A DNA stretch of 64,000 nucleotides from contig SEMN01000026.1 of the NCBI GenBank assembly GCA_005408345.1, positions 1,148,536 through 1,212,535 on the forward strand. The letters run 5' to 3'. Of this stretch, positions 24,135 through 36,100 are shown one piece after another; the first letter of the stretch is position 1, and each line of letters begins with the position of its first letter. A program made the position numbers and the translations under genes. The DNA is from Macquaria australasica. Taxonomy: Eukaryota > Chordata > Actinopteri > Centrarchiformes > Percichthyidae. The notes below the pieces were generated by a model, which saw only the letters and a list, made by a program, of their open reading frames with translations, was not told where the DNA came from and ran no database searches.

Positions 24135-24480
24135 CTATAGCCGGGAGGTAATCCATGCTTATTCTTTGAGGTCTACCTATGCAGTGCATTTTGATAAAGC
24201 TGTGAAGAGCCAGTGCTGCTGCTGTGTGTATAGGGGCTGGTCAGATATGGAGAAAGTTGAAACGCTCCTCTTGTCATCCAGGAGAATGAGAAGCGCAGTG
24301 CCGCAAATATGTGCTGACCAGACTTTTTATGAAACGAATGCAATTTTTAAGAAAGCCGACCGTGGCGTATCGGTTTGAACGCCATAGACGCAGAATGCAG
24401 TGGGAAAAAAATCGCCTGGGAAATCAGGAAAAGAGCCATGAAGACGTTTGCCTCTCACACATGACCAGTGGCATCCAATG
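24135..24480 (-). promoter_or_regulatory. Orphan Hox-like promoter and candidate first exon (distal hoxd4a/mir-10b?)
   Basis: CACATGACC (E-box 24458-24463) and CCAATGA (CCAAT at 24475-24479) have an offset of 17 bp, and the bases beside the E-box (TGCCTC, CACATGAC) resemble the hoxd10a promoter. About 320 bp left of it, on the minus strand, a near-consensus donor ATAG followed by GTAAGC ends an exon at 24135. The last 22 bases of that exon start with an ATG (reading MDYLPA). No homeobox follows. Mouse Hoxd4 is known to have a distal promoter several kb upstream, and mir-10b lies between this site and hoxd4a, so the best reading is a distal hoxd4a/pri-mir-10b promoter. A relic hoxd8 promoter is the alternative. 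Confidence 0.35.
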
Positions 24481-25508
24481 ACAGGCGATGGAGGCACATA
24501 AAAAGGTCTATTACCAAGTTGTAAATTGTCCTCTCACAAAAAGGAATTTGGACTGCAGCAGTTCTCCCCATCTTTGCGCATAATAGGAGAAGCCCCACCA
24601 TGTCCTCTAGAGAAAAACAAGACCCCCCCCGTTTTTTTGTTTTTTGTTTCCATTACTTAACCATAAAATATTAAAATCTTAAAGTGCAAAAGAGCAGTTA
24701 GACGCTTTAAAATGCTTTAGCTCCATTCTTTAGGATAACACAAAAAATAAAAAATGTAGTATAGAAATTTCATCTCTTTTTCTTGGACATATGGAAAAAT
24801 CACGATGACGCAATGTTTTCTAAGAATGAAAGGCGACATATTTTTGTTCAACGTTTAATTAAAAAATAGAAGAATTTATTAGAAATGACGTCTGGGAGAT
24901 TTTTGCGTCGAACGGAGGCTTTTTTTTTTGCCAATGAAAGGACGACGAAATTCTGTTTTTCTTTTCTTTTTTTGGGGGTTTTCAGTAAGCGGCCTCTATG
25001 CACCAACTTAACAAAATGCCACATGATAAAACCAGATAGCTTATTAGGCTTAATTATGACTAATAGTGGTGGATAAATAAAGAAAATGTCATCAAAAATA
25101 GTCTAATATTGTGACTTTGGCCTTCTCAGTTGATGTTCAATTATTGTTCAAGATGCCAAAATAGGCCATGTTTTAAATCGATCTGCGTGTCTCTTGCCAC
25201 CGTGTATGAACATACTGCACATCATCGTCTTTCTCTACACGCTCTCGCAGGCCTGCTGCTGTTATTCACAAATATGTTGACAAAATTAGGGAGAAATAAA
25301 TGATGGCATATGGAAAATGTTTCACGCTATTGACCCTCGAGATTTAAAGGCTGAATATTGCAACTGCAGCTCCCGTCCATGTGAACATCTCTGCAGCAAA
25401 AAGGAATTTCTTTCATTTCATTCTCGTTCATCTGGTGGCATGCCAGAGTCAGCACTGTGCGATTTATAGTCAGGCTATGGCTCGGTCTCTGGTTTCCTGT
25501 CTTATAGC

Positions 25509-25543
25509 TGTGTGCGTGCGCGCGCGTGTGTGTGTGTGCGTGT
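25509..25543. repeat. (GT)n/(GC)n microsatellite
   Basis: An alternating GT/GC purine-pyrimidine tract, potentially Z-DNA forming. Confidence 0.85.
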
Positions 25544-27303
25544 AATACAAGAGCTCAGGATTTGTTGCATTACACAACTATGGCATTATTGAAACTCTAT
25601 AGTCCAGTGTAGTCCATTGGGACAAAGTCATTCTATTGGAGGAAAGAAAATCTGGATCAGCATCGCTTTAGTCTCGGTGCAAAGACTCGGGACTATTTCT
25701 GCTTCATTCTTCTTAAATGATGTTATGTCTTTTATTTGAGGTCACTGGTGGTAGGAGAGTCGCCACGTTGCACTGGACGAATGATATTAGGTCCAGTATG
25801 ATGTGCTGGAAGTAAATGAATGATGGAGAGCCAAAGACAAATCTAGCGCGCTCACATTGGCCATTTCCTTTGATTAGGGAAAACAAATGGTTTCTGCTAT
25901 AGATAATAAGAGCCGTACAAATAAAATATAGTTCAACTATGCACTTATACTTAGTAAGTTACTTAGACGATAGATATACAGATAGATGTCCTTGTCTTAT
26001 AAAGGAAACTAGACGTTGTCACCATTAGCCTACCTTTCACTGCTTTAGATTAAAATTCCTGACTCATATTGAAAAAAATAAAAGAAACATAGAAAGACAT
26101 GGGGTCGGTGGATGGGGTTGGTAGGCTATACACACAGCTGCAACATTGTTAGACACCTAGAGGACTAATAAAGATGCGGCAACCATCAGAACAGCACGTC
26201 TCACAGGGCAGCAGGTCTCCATGTTTGCATATTAATTCATGAGTCTGGTGGGCCTCTCTTTCTTCCTGTTCTCTCACTGTATTCCAACGCGTCCTATCCT
26301 TTCATATCAGATGAATTAATAAAGCCAAAACCAAGTAAATCGTCCGGTACATACATTTTCATATCCTAAGGCTTGTTTTGAGTTGACTGCTGGCATCTCA
26401 AAATTATTTTAAATAAAAACATCATCGCTGTTTCTAGAGCAAATTTAATTAGAAAAGTATAGGCAATGGTAATGTGACATAATTAACTTAAGGTCAAATG
26501 ATGTGGTTTACTTTCATCACAGAGCTCTAATTGTACTGTAATTGCACGGCCTGATTCTTCGGCAATTGACCCCAATGCAGAGGTTGTTATTTCTTTTTCT
26601 TTTTTTCATGTTGGTTGCAGACAATTCCACTACTCCGCTTTTTTTCTTTTCTTTTTTTTCCCCAAAGCACATGAATTCATAACTTGGAAGTATCAAAAGT
26701 CTGTCGCCAAGAAAGTAAAGATAACACGAGCGATTAAATATATTTACATGCACGTACAACAAAACTTGTGTCATTGTTGCCAAGCAGACTACTGATGATT
26801 GTGTCAGCTTTAATGACGGATTCTGAACTATAAATCCGTTACTACACCGCCCCTGATCCATTGTAGGCTCTACACCCCACCCAGGACTTAACATGCATCC
26901 CACACTTCAGCTACACTGCTGCGTTCTGCGTTCTGTGTTCCCCCTCAGTCATTGCAAACCCGCTGCAGAACGTCCAGGTTCTTTAGGACGGGAGACGTCA
27001 CAGTTCACTCTAGAACATAGGCTACCTGCTTGTCAACTTGCGTCACGGACCTCAACTGTTTTACAGTTATTGCGGTTTTCGTTGTGAACATAAACGAAGA
27101 GCAGGCTCGCGGGTGCGTCAAAGTTGCTTAAAGGAAACGCCGCGAGACTTAAAAGACGGCCAATCAGCTCACACTGACGCGTTAGAGGGTTGGATTAGAG
27201 ACAATATATTTAATGTGGTCCAGGCTTGACAAAGGGGATAACTGGGGATAAGTAAGGTTTCTAGAAAAAGGCCCGATTCAAAACCCCTTTCTCTTTCTCT
27301 CTT

Positions 27304-27304
<1 letters not shown>

Positions 27305-27336
<32 letters not shown>
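27305..27336. repeat. (CA)n microsatellite
   Basis: About 16 CA units. Confidence 0.9.
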
Positions 27337-27338
<2 letters not shown>

Positions 27339-27935
27339 GATGAGGGGATGTCTATAACCTCAAACTGGTACACTTCTTCTGCTTTCAGAAATATGCACAA
27401 AAAACTGCATTTATGCGCTTCCAATGGGATTTCTGCCGGTTGGCCAACATATTGTGCAATGAATGTATTTTTCTGCAGCATAGCCTAGTTAATACTGTTC
27501 TGGAAAAGGCCAGACATCAGCCCACATTATGTTCCGAATCGGGTTCAAATGGTCACAGCTAATATCTTGGCCTGCATTACATCCTCCATAGAAATAACAC
27601 TGCACAAAGTGCAGCATGGATATGGAGCAACACAAGCGTCTACGGGTGTAACGTGACTGCAGCTAATGACAAGAGTGAAATGTCTGACACCACTCGTGGC
27701 CTGTAAGTTAAAGAGGCACATGACTATCTATAACGGTACAGTGAGGACAACTCCGTGGAAATTGGCATATTGGCAGAAATCCCCCTATCGCATCTTTCTC
27801 ATTGTCAAAGAAAGGGTTTAATCCAGTCATTGTGTGCGTGTAAACACTGTGTAATCATGCAGGCATATATGTCTAAACAAAGAAGCTGAACATCGTCATT
27901 CTGGGGTCATGTTTTCATCCGTGACAGTCACCTTA

Positions 27936-27953
27936 TGGTCACCAGTTCACGTG
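27936..27953 (+). promoter_or_regulatory. Near-DR2 nuclear-receptor site overlapping an E-box
   Basis: TGGTCA, spacer CC, then AGTTCA: a DR2 with one deviation in the first half-site. It runs directly into CACGTG at 27948-27953. A TATAAAGC at about 28040 and a CCAAT at about 28064 follow. It is a weak candidate retinoid or promoter element 3' of hoxd9a. Confidence 0.3.
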
Positions 27954-28435
27954 ATTATACTGATGTGTGTCCTGAGGAGTTAAAGTGAACATTTCAGTAA
28001 TCGCCATTAAAAGTGATGATTTCATGAGGTTTCCAGTCGTATAAAGCATCCAAACACTGACAGCCAATGGCAGCGCTCAGAGAGCACAAGATGGATGCGA
28101 AATATTGAAGCAATTAGAGAAAATGTTGAATTGATTACTTGCGTCTTGACGTATTGTGTGTGTGATAAAAACACTCTTATTCTTTCTCTGCATACTGGAT
28201 TAAGAAAAGCAGGCTACATTGCTGCGTTTTCATCCAATATGTCAAACTGGAGTCCTGTGGCGTTTAAAGGGCTTATAATCTGTTTTCAAGTTAGCTACAA
28301 CAAATATATATTAAATGCCTCAGCCCTGAAGCTCGATGGTCAGTTTTGCATCAGATAATGGAAATGTGTCCACTCAGGAGCCTAAAGTGTGTTTGTGTTA
28401 CTCAGAAACCTTCATTGTAGCCTATTTTAATTATT

Positions 28436-28438
<3 letters not shown>

Positions 28439-28472
<34 letters not shown>
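28439..28472. repeat. (AT)n microsatellite
   Basis: About 17 TA units followed by a T-rich stretch to about 28500. Confidence 0.9.
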
Positions 28473-28476
<4 letters not shown>

Positions 28477-29089
28477 TTTTATTTTTTTTATTTTTTTTTC
28501 CCGAAGCTCCAGAACAACTGCCTTAAGGGCAGCTTACGTAAAATATTAGTTTGTCATCAATATTTTCATTACCCCACTATATATTAAAGGGCACTACACG
28601 GACAATAAAAAGGCATTTAAAATACTAAATCAATCAGATAAAGTTTAGAGGAAGATGTGGCCTTAAGGGGGAATTTAGAGGAATGCATTTCTGAAAGTTG
28701 ACTGTAATTGTTTCTGTTGTTTTCTTCTGTAAATGATGATGGACTGAGGCTGCTCTTGGCTTTTCTGTATCGATTAAAATTGGCATGCTCTATTTTGTGC
28801 AAATGTATCACATTGCTGAGATGTGTGAGAAACTATAATGCAATAGGTGATTAAAGAAACTTGGGACTTTCAGCTTTGCAACTGTTCAAGAAGCGTGCTA
28901 TTGTAGTTTTTCCAACATCTTTCGATTCAGGACGGGAAATTGTATTATTATTATCATAGCTTTAACACGTTGTTTTTTCCCATGGAAATCAATGAATCCA
29001 TGAGTGCATGCGGTATGGTATGGTCCATGTGTTGCCTACATGTTCCAGCTGTGAATGAATTGCTGTAACTGAGACTAAAAGAACAATAT

Positions 29090-29104
29090 CGCCCTCTAGC
29101 GCTC
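29090..29104 (-). promoter_or_regulatory. Weak CTCF-like motif, minus orientation
   Basis: The plus strand reads ATCGCCCTCTAGCGC; the minus strand fits the CTCF core at 12 of 15 positions, including the AGAGGGCG centre. It lies about 1.6 kb 3' of hoxd9a. Confidence 0.3.
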
Positions 29105-30216
29105 TCATTATCCATCCAATGAAGCTCATTTGAGGTAAACAGATTGTGTTTAGTTCTGCATTAGTCAGTGTTTTTCCATTTGATTTGAGTAGTGTCGTTA
29201 AAAATGTCATTCAGTTTAGGAACTATTTTTTTAATTATATTTCATTAAAAGACTATTTTTAGTTTCTCTGATTGAGCCTGTATGAGGTAAAGCATGGCCT
29301 GGTTTCATTTAACTACAAAATCAATTCATCAGACGGTAAGACTGCATCGGACACCAGTCAAAGTGAAGTTTTTTTTCCCATCGGTGGGAAGTGCAGTTGA
29401 TGAATAAACGTGACCATTAGGCTGGGGGGTGATTTCCTCTAAAACAATTCATCGACCAGACACCCTGTGGAAAAGTGTCTACATTCTGTTTGTCAGCAAC
29501 AGACGCAAACGCCCAAGAAAAAAGGGGGTTTCAAAGGAGAGTGTAATTACTGGCCAGGCCCATAAACTCATTTAGGCCAGACGTCTAGCCATTTCTATAG
29601 CTTTATTGGACCGCGTTTCTTCCTGCTTTAAAGTAATTATTCGTACAAGTTGGACAATAAATTGGAAATCCGCCGCAACACCTCTCCCAATCGTAAACAC
29701 TTTGTTACTTGTTCTTCTACGTTTCATATATACTGATGTTGACAAAAAAGTGAAATTATAACATACAATATGTAACCTCATGTGGGATTAAAGATCGATT
29801 TTAATCCATTTAATCTCTGCAGATTCAATTGTTGGCTGCAAATAAGAAAATTCAACTGTCAAACACTGACTGTGTATTGGGTTAAATGTGTTGTATTTGT
29901 CTCGTTGTGCCGCAGTAGCAGCCTCACTGTAAACAAGGCCTCAGGGAATATTTTTTGGTTTAAAAAAAATAAAAATAAAATTACTTCAATGAAACAACCC
30001 ACCAATATGCCAGAAACATGCGAGAAAGTTGTTAAATGTGTTAATAAAAGGAAACATGTTGATGTTTAAGCTAAAACTGATCATTTGCTTTTCCCCAAAT
30101 ACAGCACCAACTCACTTTGCTCTGTGAGAAAGCAAAACGCATGACTATTTTTCACCTTAACGCGTAAAGGTCTTTGTGAAAATGTATCAACGCACGGTTT
30201 ACTGATGCAGCATCTC

Positions 30217-30220
<4 letters not shown>

Positions 30221-30255
<35 letters not shown>
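30221..30255. repeat. (GT)n microsatellite
   Basis: About 17 GT units, 3' of hoxd9a. Confidence 0.9.
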
Positions 30256-30258
<3 letters not shown>

Positions 30259-30356
30259 ACACAGACAGCAGTCAAAGAAGTTTAGCTGTGAAAATGTTTT
30301 ATATACAACTCCACATTCTTAACAGCTATAAAAGCAAAACACTTAGGCACGTTTCC

Positions 30357-30359
<3 letters not shown>

Positions 30360-30412
<53 letters not shown>
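30360..30412. repeat. (GT)n microsatellite
   Basis: About 26 GT units, within 310 bp of the hoxd9a stop. It may lie in the 3' UTR. No clear minus-strand AATAAA was found between here and the stop. Confidence 0.9.
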
Positions 30413-30415
<3 letters not shown>

Positions 30416-30714
30416 AGGGGGGGTGCTTAACAAAACTGAGAAACTCCTTGAACAGCATGTGTTTGTGTAAAAATGTAAAACAGAGAACATTTCAAATGGC
30501 TTGCAAACAGCATTTTTTGACGGATCCTGTCTGTATCTCACCGAGACAAACTCCTGCATGTGATTTTGAGACTGACACGCAATATTACGCTACCTAGAGG
30601 GTCTTAAAAAATAAAATAAAATGGCTACCGAGGCTCCTACCAAAATAAATGTAATTGTTCAGATGGCTTCCTTGGTACAAACATTAAATGTGTGCAATGG
30701 CAGCAGCAGTGATT

Positions 30715-31995
30715 TCATAGCTGCTCCTTGCTGCTGCTCCTCTCTCTGTTCATCTTCTTCATTTTCATCCTCCTGTTCTGGAACCAGATCTTCACTTGTC
30801 TCTCGGTTAAACTGAGAATGCGGGCGACTTCATAGCGTCGGTCTCTCGTCAAATACATGTTGAAGAGGAACTCCTTCTCCAGCTCTAAAGTCTGATATTT
30901 TGTGTACGGACATCGCTTCTTCCTCGTTGAGCGTGCGTGAATCCAGTTTGCTGCAGGGTTGTCTGGGGATACATGAAGCAAAGACACATGTGAGGAGGGT
31001 GTTTTTGATTTTAAACTTCAATGACTTTCAGTAAATGGAGCCTAAATTGGGGTTCGGGGACCTGTAAAAAAGACACTGGTGTGGTTGCAGGGAATCAAAA
31101 GAAAAAGGAGAAATGGTTTAATGAGAAAATGCGCATTTAGATTACATGTTTTCCTGTTTTTACCAACAGAAGAACATAAACAGGCCTGTATCTAACCCTT
31201 AAAGTCTCAGGTAAAATCTCATCGACATGGAGAAATGTGTATCTATTTTGGGTGTCCTGTGACATGAAAAACTTTAGGATCCCCCGTAATAACCCTTTGC
31301 AGGGCGGGTTTTTCCCCTTCCCGAGCCGCGGTATAGTAGCCTACGAGACACTTTTATAGGTTAGTAAAACCTCCAGTTTTACACACCCAGCTCATACAGA
31401 TCTTAGGGTTGTAAATCAGGACTGGCTATTTCGTTTACTTACTTGGGTCAAGTTGTTGTTGTTTCTCCTCTTTTGGCTCGCTGTGGCTCGAAAGCTCACT
31501 TCCACTGTGCTCTTTGCTCGCCTTTTCTGGACACTCCGAGGCTCCACACGCGAATTCACCGGCGAGCGGCCGAGCCTCTGCCTCCAGCGCGTCGCACTCT
31601 GTAGCTTTCGGTGGCAAGACCTCTGGCTTTGTCCCGTACGGCCGACTGCTGGGGTGAAATCCGGCGAACGAAACGTGGTTGGAGACGGGGTCCATCCAGG
31701 AGCGGACGCCTACATATCTGCCGTCCGAGGCGGGGAGATGGGACTGGTGGTGGTGGTGGTGGTGCACGTACGGGTGATAAATCCCCTGCGGGTGAACCGA
31801 GGACCAAGACGACGAGAAAACGGCGGACTTTGGTGCAAAATTGCAAGAGGAGAAGTCTGCGTTGTCCCCAGCACCTGACGGCCTCGGGGTCACCATGTGT
31901 GGAGCCTGAATAAAGCGAGCACCGTACACATCCTCCGGCTCCTGCCCCATTATAGCGTCCACATAGCAGTTACTGAGAGTGCCACTGGAAGACAT
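30715..31995 (-). CDS. hoxd9a: Homeobox protein Hox-D9a
   Basis: Nuclear Abd-B-class homeodomain transcription factor of paralogue group 9, active in trunk, spinal cord and paired-fin patterning. Coding exons 31995-31443 (184 codons plus 1 base) and 30962-30715 give 266 residues. The intron is 480 bp, phase 1, with donor GTAAGT and acceptor TATCCCCAG. The start was placed at MSSSGTLSNCYVD, the conserved Hox9 N-terminus; an ATG 21 bp upstream is also in frame. The N-terminal Hox9 activation region includes CNFAPKSAVFSSSWSSV at about 51-67 and GIYHPYV, followed by six His at 78-83. The Pbx-contact motif ANW is at 189-191, just before the homeodomain (about 197-256), which has KYQTLELEKEFLFNMYLTRD and WFQNRRMKMKK. 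The exon junction LDPNNPAANW is intact and typical of Hox9. Confidence 0.97.
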
Positions 31996-32094
31996 TTTTG
32001 ATCTCTCCCTACTCATATAATAAGGGTTGCACTGTTACGGGAAGCTTCCCTCTATGAACAATCATAGTATTTTTGCTGGCCTGCATCTACAGGG

Positions 32095-32130
32095 ATTGGT
32101 TACATGGATCACGTGGTCATATTTACCAAT
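32095..32130 (-). promoter_or_regulatory. hoxd9a proximal E-box and CCAAT boxes
   Basis: CACGTG at 32110-32115 lies 115 bp upstream of the ATG. It is flanked by ATTGG at 32095-32099 and CCAAT at 32126-32130. The E-box to CCAAT offset on the plus strand is 16 bp, as in hoxd4a. Confidence 0.55.
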
Positions 32131-34024
32131 ACAGCGAGTAAATCAATCCTGCCCTTGTGCTCCTTTTTTTTTTTCTTCGTCAGATTTAATTTAGCTTTTC
32201 ATTTCACAAATAATAAAAAGCCCCATCAGATGTGACTGGAGGGAGAAAACAAACGCTCAAATGAATGCAAATGTTTTTTTTCCCTGTTGCTCATGTGCGG
32301 GTGGCTGCAGAAGGCTGCAACAATACAAGCAGTTTAAAAAAAAGAAAGACATTCCCCCACCACACACAGTCCACCAACACGGATTCCCCGTATCTTAATG
32401 TTTGAGAAAACTCTTATAATATCGTCCTGATACCCTCAATGCTAGTAAAATGGTTTATAGACTTACGGAGTCCTCGTAAAGTAGATGTAATAACATGTTG
32501 TAAAATAACAGACGCCATTTCCGTTCACAATGCGGTGAATCCATTGTTAATATTCGGCGAGGAAACATATTTTCTGGGTTGGTTTTAATTTTTAAAGCTA
32601 AGCCGGAAACGGGAGTTGTGAAATTATTGTATTCATTGAAAGGAGGGCAATAATGTCTTAATGTGTCAATAAATGTTTTATGAGGTGCGTGTGATTATAC
32701 ATGCCGTCAATAAAAAAAAAGAAAGACTTGGAGAAGCAAAGTCCATCTGTGCATTGCTGTCTGAAAGGTGTAGTTTAAATGTAATACACACTTTTGAGTA
32801 GAAATGAACTTTTTTTTGTGACATTTTTGTGCCTGTTTTGAAGCAGTTTGTTGACCTTCAGTCCAGATGAAAAACAAACACATTTCCAGGGAAATAGTCA
32901 AGATCCAGGTCAAATCGTGCAGACTGGATCAGGCTGGCAGTTGCATGTAATTTGATCACAGATAATCATAAAATATGAAGTTATTCTGTGCTGTGAAAAC
33001 AAATGCAACGTGGCTTGCTGAGGCCTGCGTCGCTCCGAAGGAAGGACGAGCTGATGATTCTTGCCTGTGAATTTGTGCTTGAACATAACTTACCCCGTCT
33101 GATAGTCCTGATAGACTATTAGTTTAGTCACAAACAGGCCTGAAAATAAAAACAACACCATGTTTATTGGATTACAAGACCGCCGCCTCTTTGCGTCTCA
33201 CTGCTGCACTCTTCGTACAAAATAATGGCCGGAACATTTTTGTATTTAGGCTATTTTGGTTATGTGTTTTGCGTTTGATTTCACAAAAATCAGTCTGTAG
33301 GTTTCAGTTTATCTTCATGAAGCTGGGATATCTTCAAAAGCATATAATAACAGGCTAAGCATTGTATCCTAACAACTAAAAACCGCATGTATTATAACTG
33401 CTGGGAGCCCACAAACAAAATATTTTTTACACTTATTCTTCGTCAGATGAAGATGGAGCATAATTAAACATTTAGTGAAATTAGAAACACATGTTGGGAA
33501 CATTTTTAGAATACCATTTCTTTTCTTGCAGTAAAGTACAAAGAGACTAGTTTATAAAAAATAATTTTCTTGCTTTTTTCCTCCTCCTCCTCCTCATAAC
33601 CGTATTAAGCAAAATAGTGTCTGTGTCGATGCAAATAATACCGCAGATTTCCACAGTGATATAGTAATTGCTGATAACAGATGACTGTAGACCAGAGACT
33701 TTGATAGGAAAAACAAATACAAAACAAGATTATTTGACAATTTATTGCAAGATACATGCCACAAACATGCAGTAAACTCACAGATTAACATTGTTTTCCG
33801 TCACTTTAAAAAGGCCCATAGAAACATCTCACTGTTGAGCGAATGGCTTGCACTTCACTGTAAAACAAATGTTGCACTACACGACAATTAAAAATGTGCT
33901 TTCGTGACTGAAATAGAGTAACTCTTTCCAAACAGCGCGCCATCGCGACACAACAGAATATCCATGTCTAGTGGCGGAGGGGAGAAAATCTACTCCTCCA
34001 ATAATTTAAGACCAAAAAAAGTGT

Positions 34025-34032
34025 TACCCTGT
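34025..34032 (-). promoter_or_regulatory. miR-10 8-mer target site in hoxd10a 3' UTR
   Basis: The minus strand reads ACAGGGTA, complementary to miR-10 nucleotides 1-8, about 170 nt after the hoxd10a stop and before its polyadenylation signal at 33741-33746. HOXD10 is the classic validated miR-10b target in mammals, so this looks like the conserved site. mir-10b itself is encoded about 15.6 kb away in the same cluster. Confidence 0.75.
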
Positions 34033-34203
34033 GATAAAATAAAACAAGTACATGACGCCACACAAAGTACTAAAATTGGCATATATATATAGTCACAGTT
34101 TCGTTGAAATTGAAGATAAACGTCCAATGCCACTGAAGCATCAAACTGAATATGAGAGGGGGGAAAAAAGAAAAAGACAGCTAACCACAGATAACATGCA
34201 AGC

Positions 34204-36003
34204 TCACGAAAAGGTGAGATTTGAGGTCAGTTCACGGATGCGGTTTTCCCTGCTCATTTTCTTCAGTTTCATCCTGCGGTTCTGAAACCAGATCTTGACC
34301 TGTCTGTCGGTCAGGTTGACGCTCCTGCTGATCTCTAGGCGGCGCTCTCGGGTCAGATACATATTGAACAGAAATTCCTTCTCCAACTCCAAGGTCTGGT
34401 GCTTCGTGTAGGGACATCTTTTCTTTCTCCCACTCTTCGCAGTTAACCAGTTGCTCGTCGGCGTGTCACTCTTGCAGTCTGCAAAGATTCAGATCGGAGA
34501 CATGTCAGGAAGTATTTTAGCGCTGCGGTGTGATTCAGCTTGAACAAAGTCTCACCTGCTGCTTTGGATTTTACCTCTGGGAAATAACACACAATATAAA
34601 TGCTTTCCCAGAATAATTAAATGCAGGGGGTGTTATTAGTCACGTACATGCCACCACTAATAAAATAGAAATGAAATGAACTCCCAGCTGATCAAACCGC
34701 ACACCAGGAACACATCTGTATACAGCTTGAAACGTTATCAAAAAAAAATCTATTAATTTCACAAGAGCTTAAAATGCATTAACATGTAACCTTTGATTGA
34801 ATTGTTAAAATTATAAACTTTAAATTGAATTTCAAATACAGTAATTTTGTCAAGGTTAAAGATACAGACTCAACTACCAGCATTACACAGCTGCACATGC
34901 CCCAGTTATTAAAGAACCTGAAGTGATTACATTTTGCATTTAAACAATCTTAATAGCTGCTTATGTTAAATGATTAGTTTCTAAAATACCGCCCAAATTT
35001 AAAGCAGTAGATTGTGAAAATGTTTTTTAAAAATGCATATTATTTGAATATAAATATGTGAGGAAAGAGGGACGCACAGTCTGCATGCTGCATGGTAAAA
35101 CCATTCTCTGTTGCCTATTACTGCAACCTGAGGAAGACTCTCATTAAACATTACGACTTTAGGGTTGTTTGTGTTTTATACTTGGTTTTATGGTGGTGGA
35201 GCCTTCTCAGCACTGCAGCGCACCAAGATAAAAGCTTTCATTGTAGCCAACCCACCTTTCCCTTCCTTCTGTAGCAGCTCAGGACTGGACACAGAGGCTT
35301 CCATGGAGCAGTTCTTCTCCACCGTGCTGGACTTGGGATCGGGGCTTTCTGCGGGGACCGGTGTCCTTGAGGTCTCGGGGTTTTGCGGGACGTCCTCACT
35401 TTTTTTTTCCACCTCTACGAAATTGGAAGATGCCGAAGAGGACTGCGTTTTCGGGGTGACCCGGCTGAGTTGCATCAGGGTTGGGTTTGGACTCGGCGGC
35501 TCATGGCAGTAGTTTTCCTGATGTTTCCCATTCGCATAAGTTTGGCTCAGTCTGAAATAGCCCGGGAGCGGAATCTCGGGACCATCGACAGGACAAGGCT
35601 CAGGAATACCGTTAGAATATGCGGGGACCTCTGACGAGCTGACTTTTTGTACTCTCTTATCGGAGTACATGCAGCAGTTACTCTCTTCCTTTATGCTCTG
35701 TGAAAATGTACAGTTTGACATCTGACTGGACGACTCTATTCTGCAGGGTCTATTCGGATCAGTCCAGTTATCTATTTGAGGTATGTACGAGTGGACATTC
35801 ATGCCCATATTTTGGTGGTTGACCTCCCCTCTTTTGCCGAAAGACGGCAGGAGTCCACAGGTTTGCATTCCGTAAGTTCCCATTTCTGAGCCAGACGGCA
35901 TGTACATGTTGCTGCTGGAGTAAAAGCTGTCCGTCCTGCAAGCACCAATTAAAGAGTCCACTAAAAATGTGTTTGCCGCAGGAGAGCTACTGGGAAAGGA
36001 CAT
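34204..36003 (-). CDS. hoxd10a: Homeobox protein Hox-D10a
   Basis: Nuclear Abd-B-class homeodomain transcription factor of paralogue group 10, active in posterior trunk, spinal cord and fins. Coding exons 36003-35256 (249 codons plus 1 base) and 34478-34204 give 340 residues, the usual vertebrate Hoxd10 length. The intron is 777 bp, phase 1, with donor GTGGGT and acceptor AATCTTTGCAG. The start MSFPSSSPAANTFLVDSLI is conserved in Hox10, as is the NMYMPSGSEMGTYGMQTCGLLPS stretch. The N-terminal half is Ser/Pro-rich. The junction reads EGKDCKSDTPTSNWLTAKSGRKK, with the Trp of the reduced hexapeptide at about 260. The homeodomain is at about 266-325 (KHQTLELEKEFLFNMYLTRERRLEISRSVNL, intact WFQNRR). 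The tail RENRIRELTSNLTFS is diagnostic of Hox10. Confidence 0.97.
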
Positions 36004-36100
36004 TTTGGGGGGTTAAGTTCTTTAGAGGAGAGAGATGTCCTTTGTAAGCTGACATATCTAGGAAAAACAATCTCCGTGTAAGTCAGGATGCCTCACCGAC

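Larger units (their letters stand above)
17407..30714. other. hoxd4a-hoxd9a intergenic region
   Basis: About 13.3 kb where paralogues 5-8 would lie in an ancestral cluster. No homeobox helix-3 signature (WFQNRR) was found on either strand, so no hoxd8 is present. Content: mir-10b; an orphan Hox-like E-box/CCAAT pair with a nearby minus-strand splice donor (24135-24480); CTCF-like motifs at 22417 and 29090; palindromes at 20909 and 21625; two CACGTG sites 9 bp apart at 22323-22337; a near-DR2 at 27936-27949; and microsatellites at 25509, 27305, 28439, 30221 and 30360. Apart from these I see no genes. Confidence 0.7.
31996..34203. other. hoxd9a-hoxd10a intergenic region
   Basis: About 2.2 kb, the shortest gap in the cluster. 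It holds the hoxd9a promoter and the hoxd10a 3' UTR, with a minus-strand AATAAA at 33741-33746 and a miR-10 8-mer site at 34025-34032. Between them I see only unique AT-rich sequence. Other vertebrate clusters have mir-196 between Hox9 and Hox10 in HoxA, B and C; none is seen here, as expected for HoxD. Confidence 0.75.

Noticed and set aside
29462..29468. Further miR-10 seed match (also one at 2757-2763)
   Set aside because: Both lie more than 1 kb from any Hox stop and beyond likely polyadenylation sites, so they are probably not in 3' UTRs.
30960..34200. mir-196 between hoxd9a and hoxd10a
   Set aside because: No sequence like the mature miR-196 was found on either strand; mir-196 is not known from HoxD clusters.
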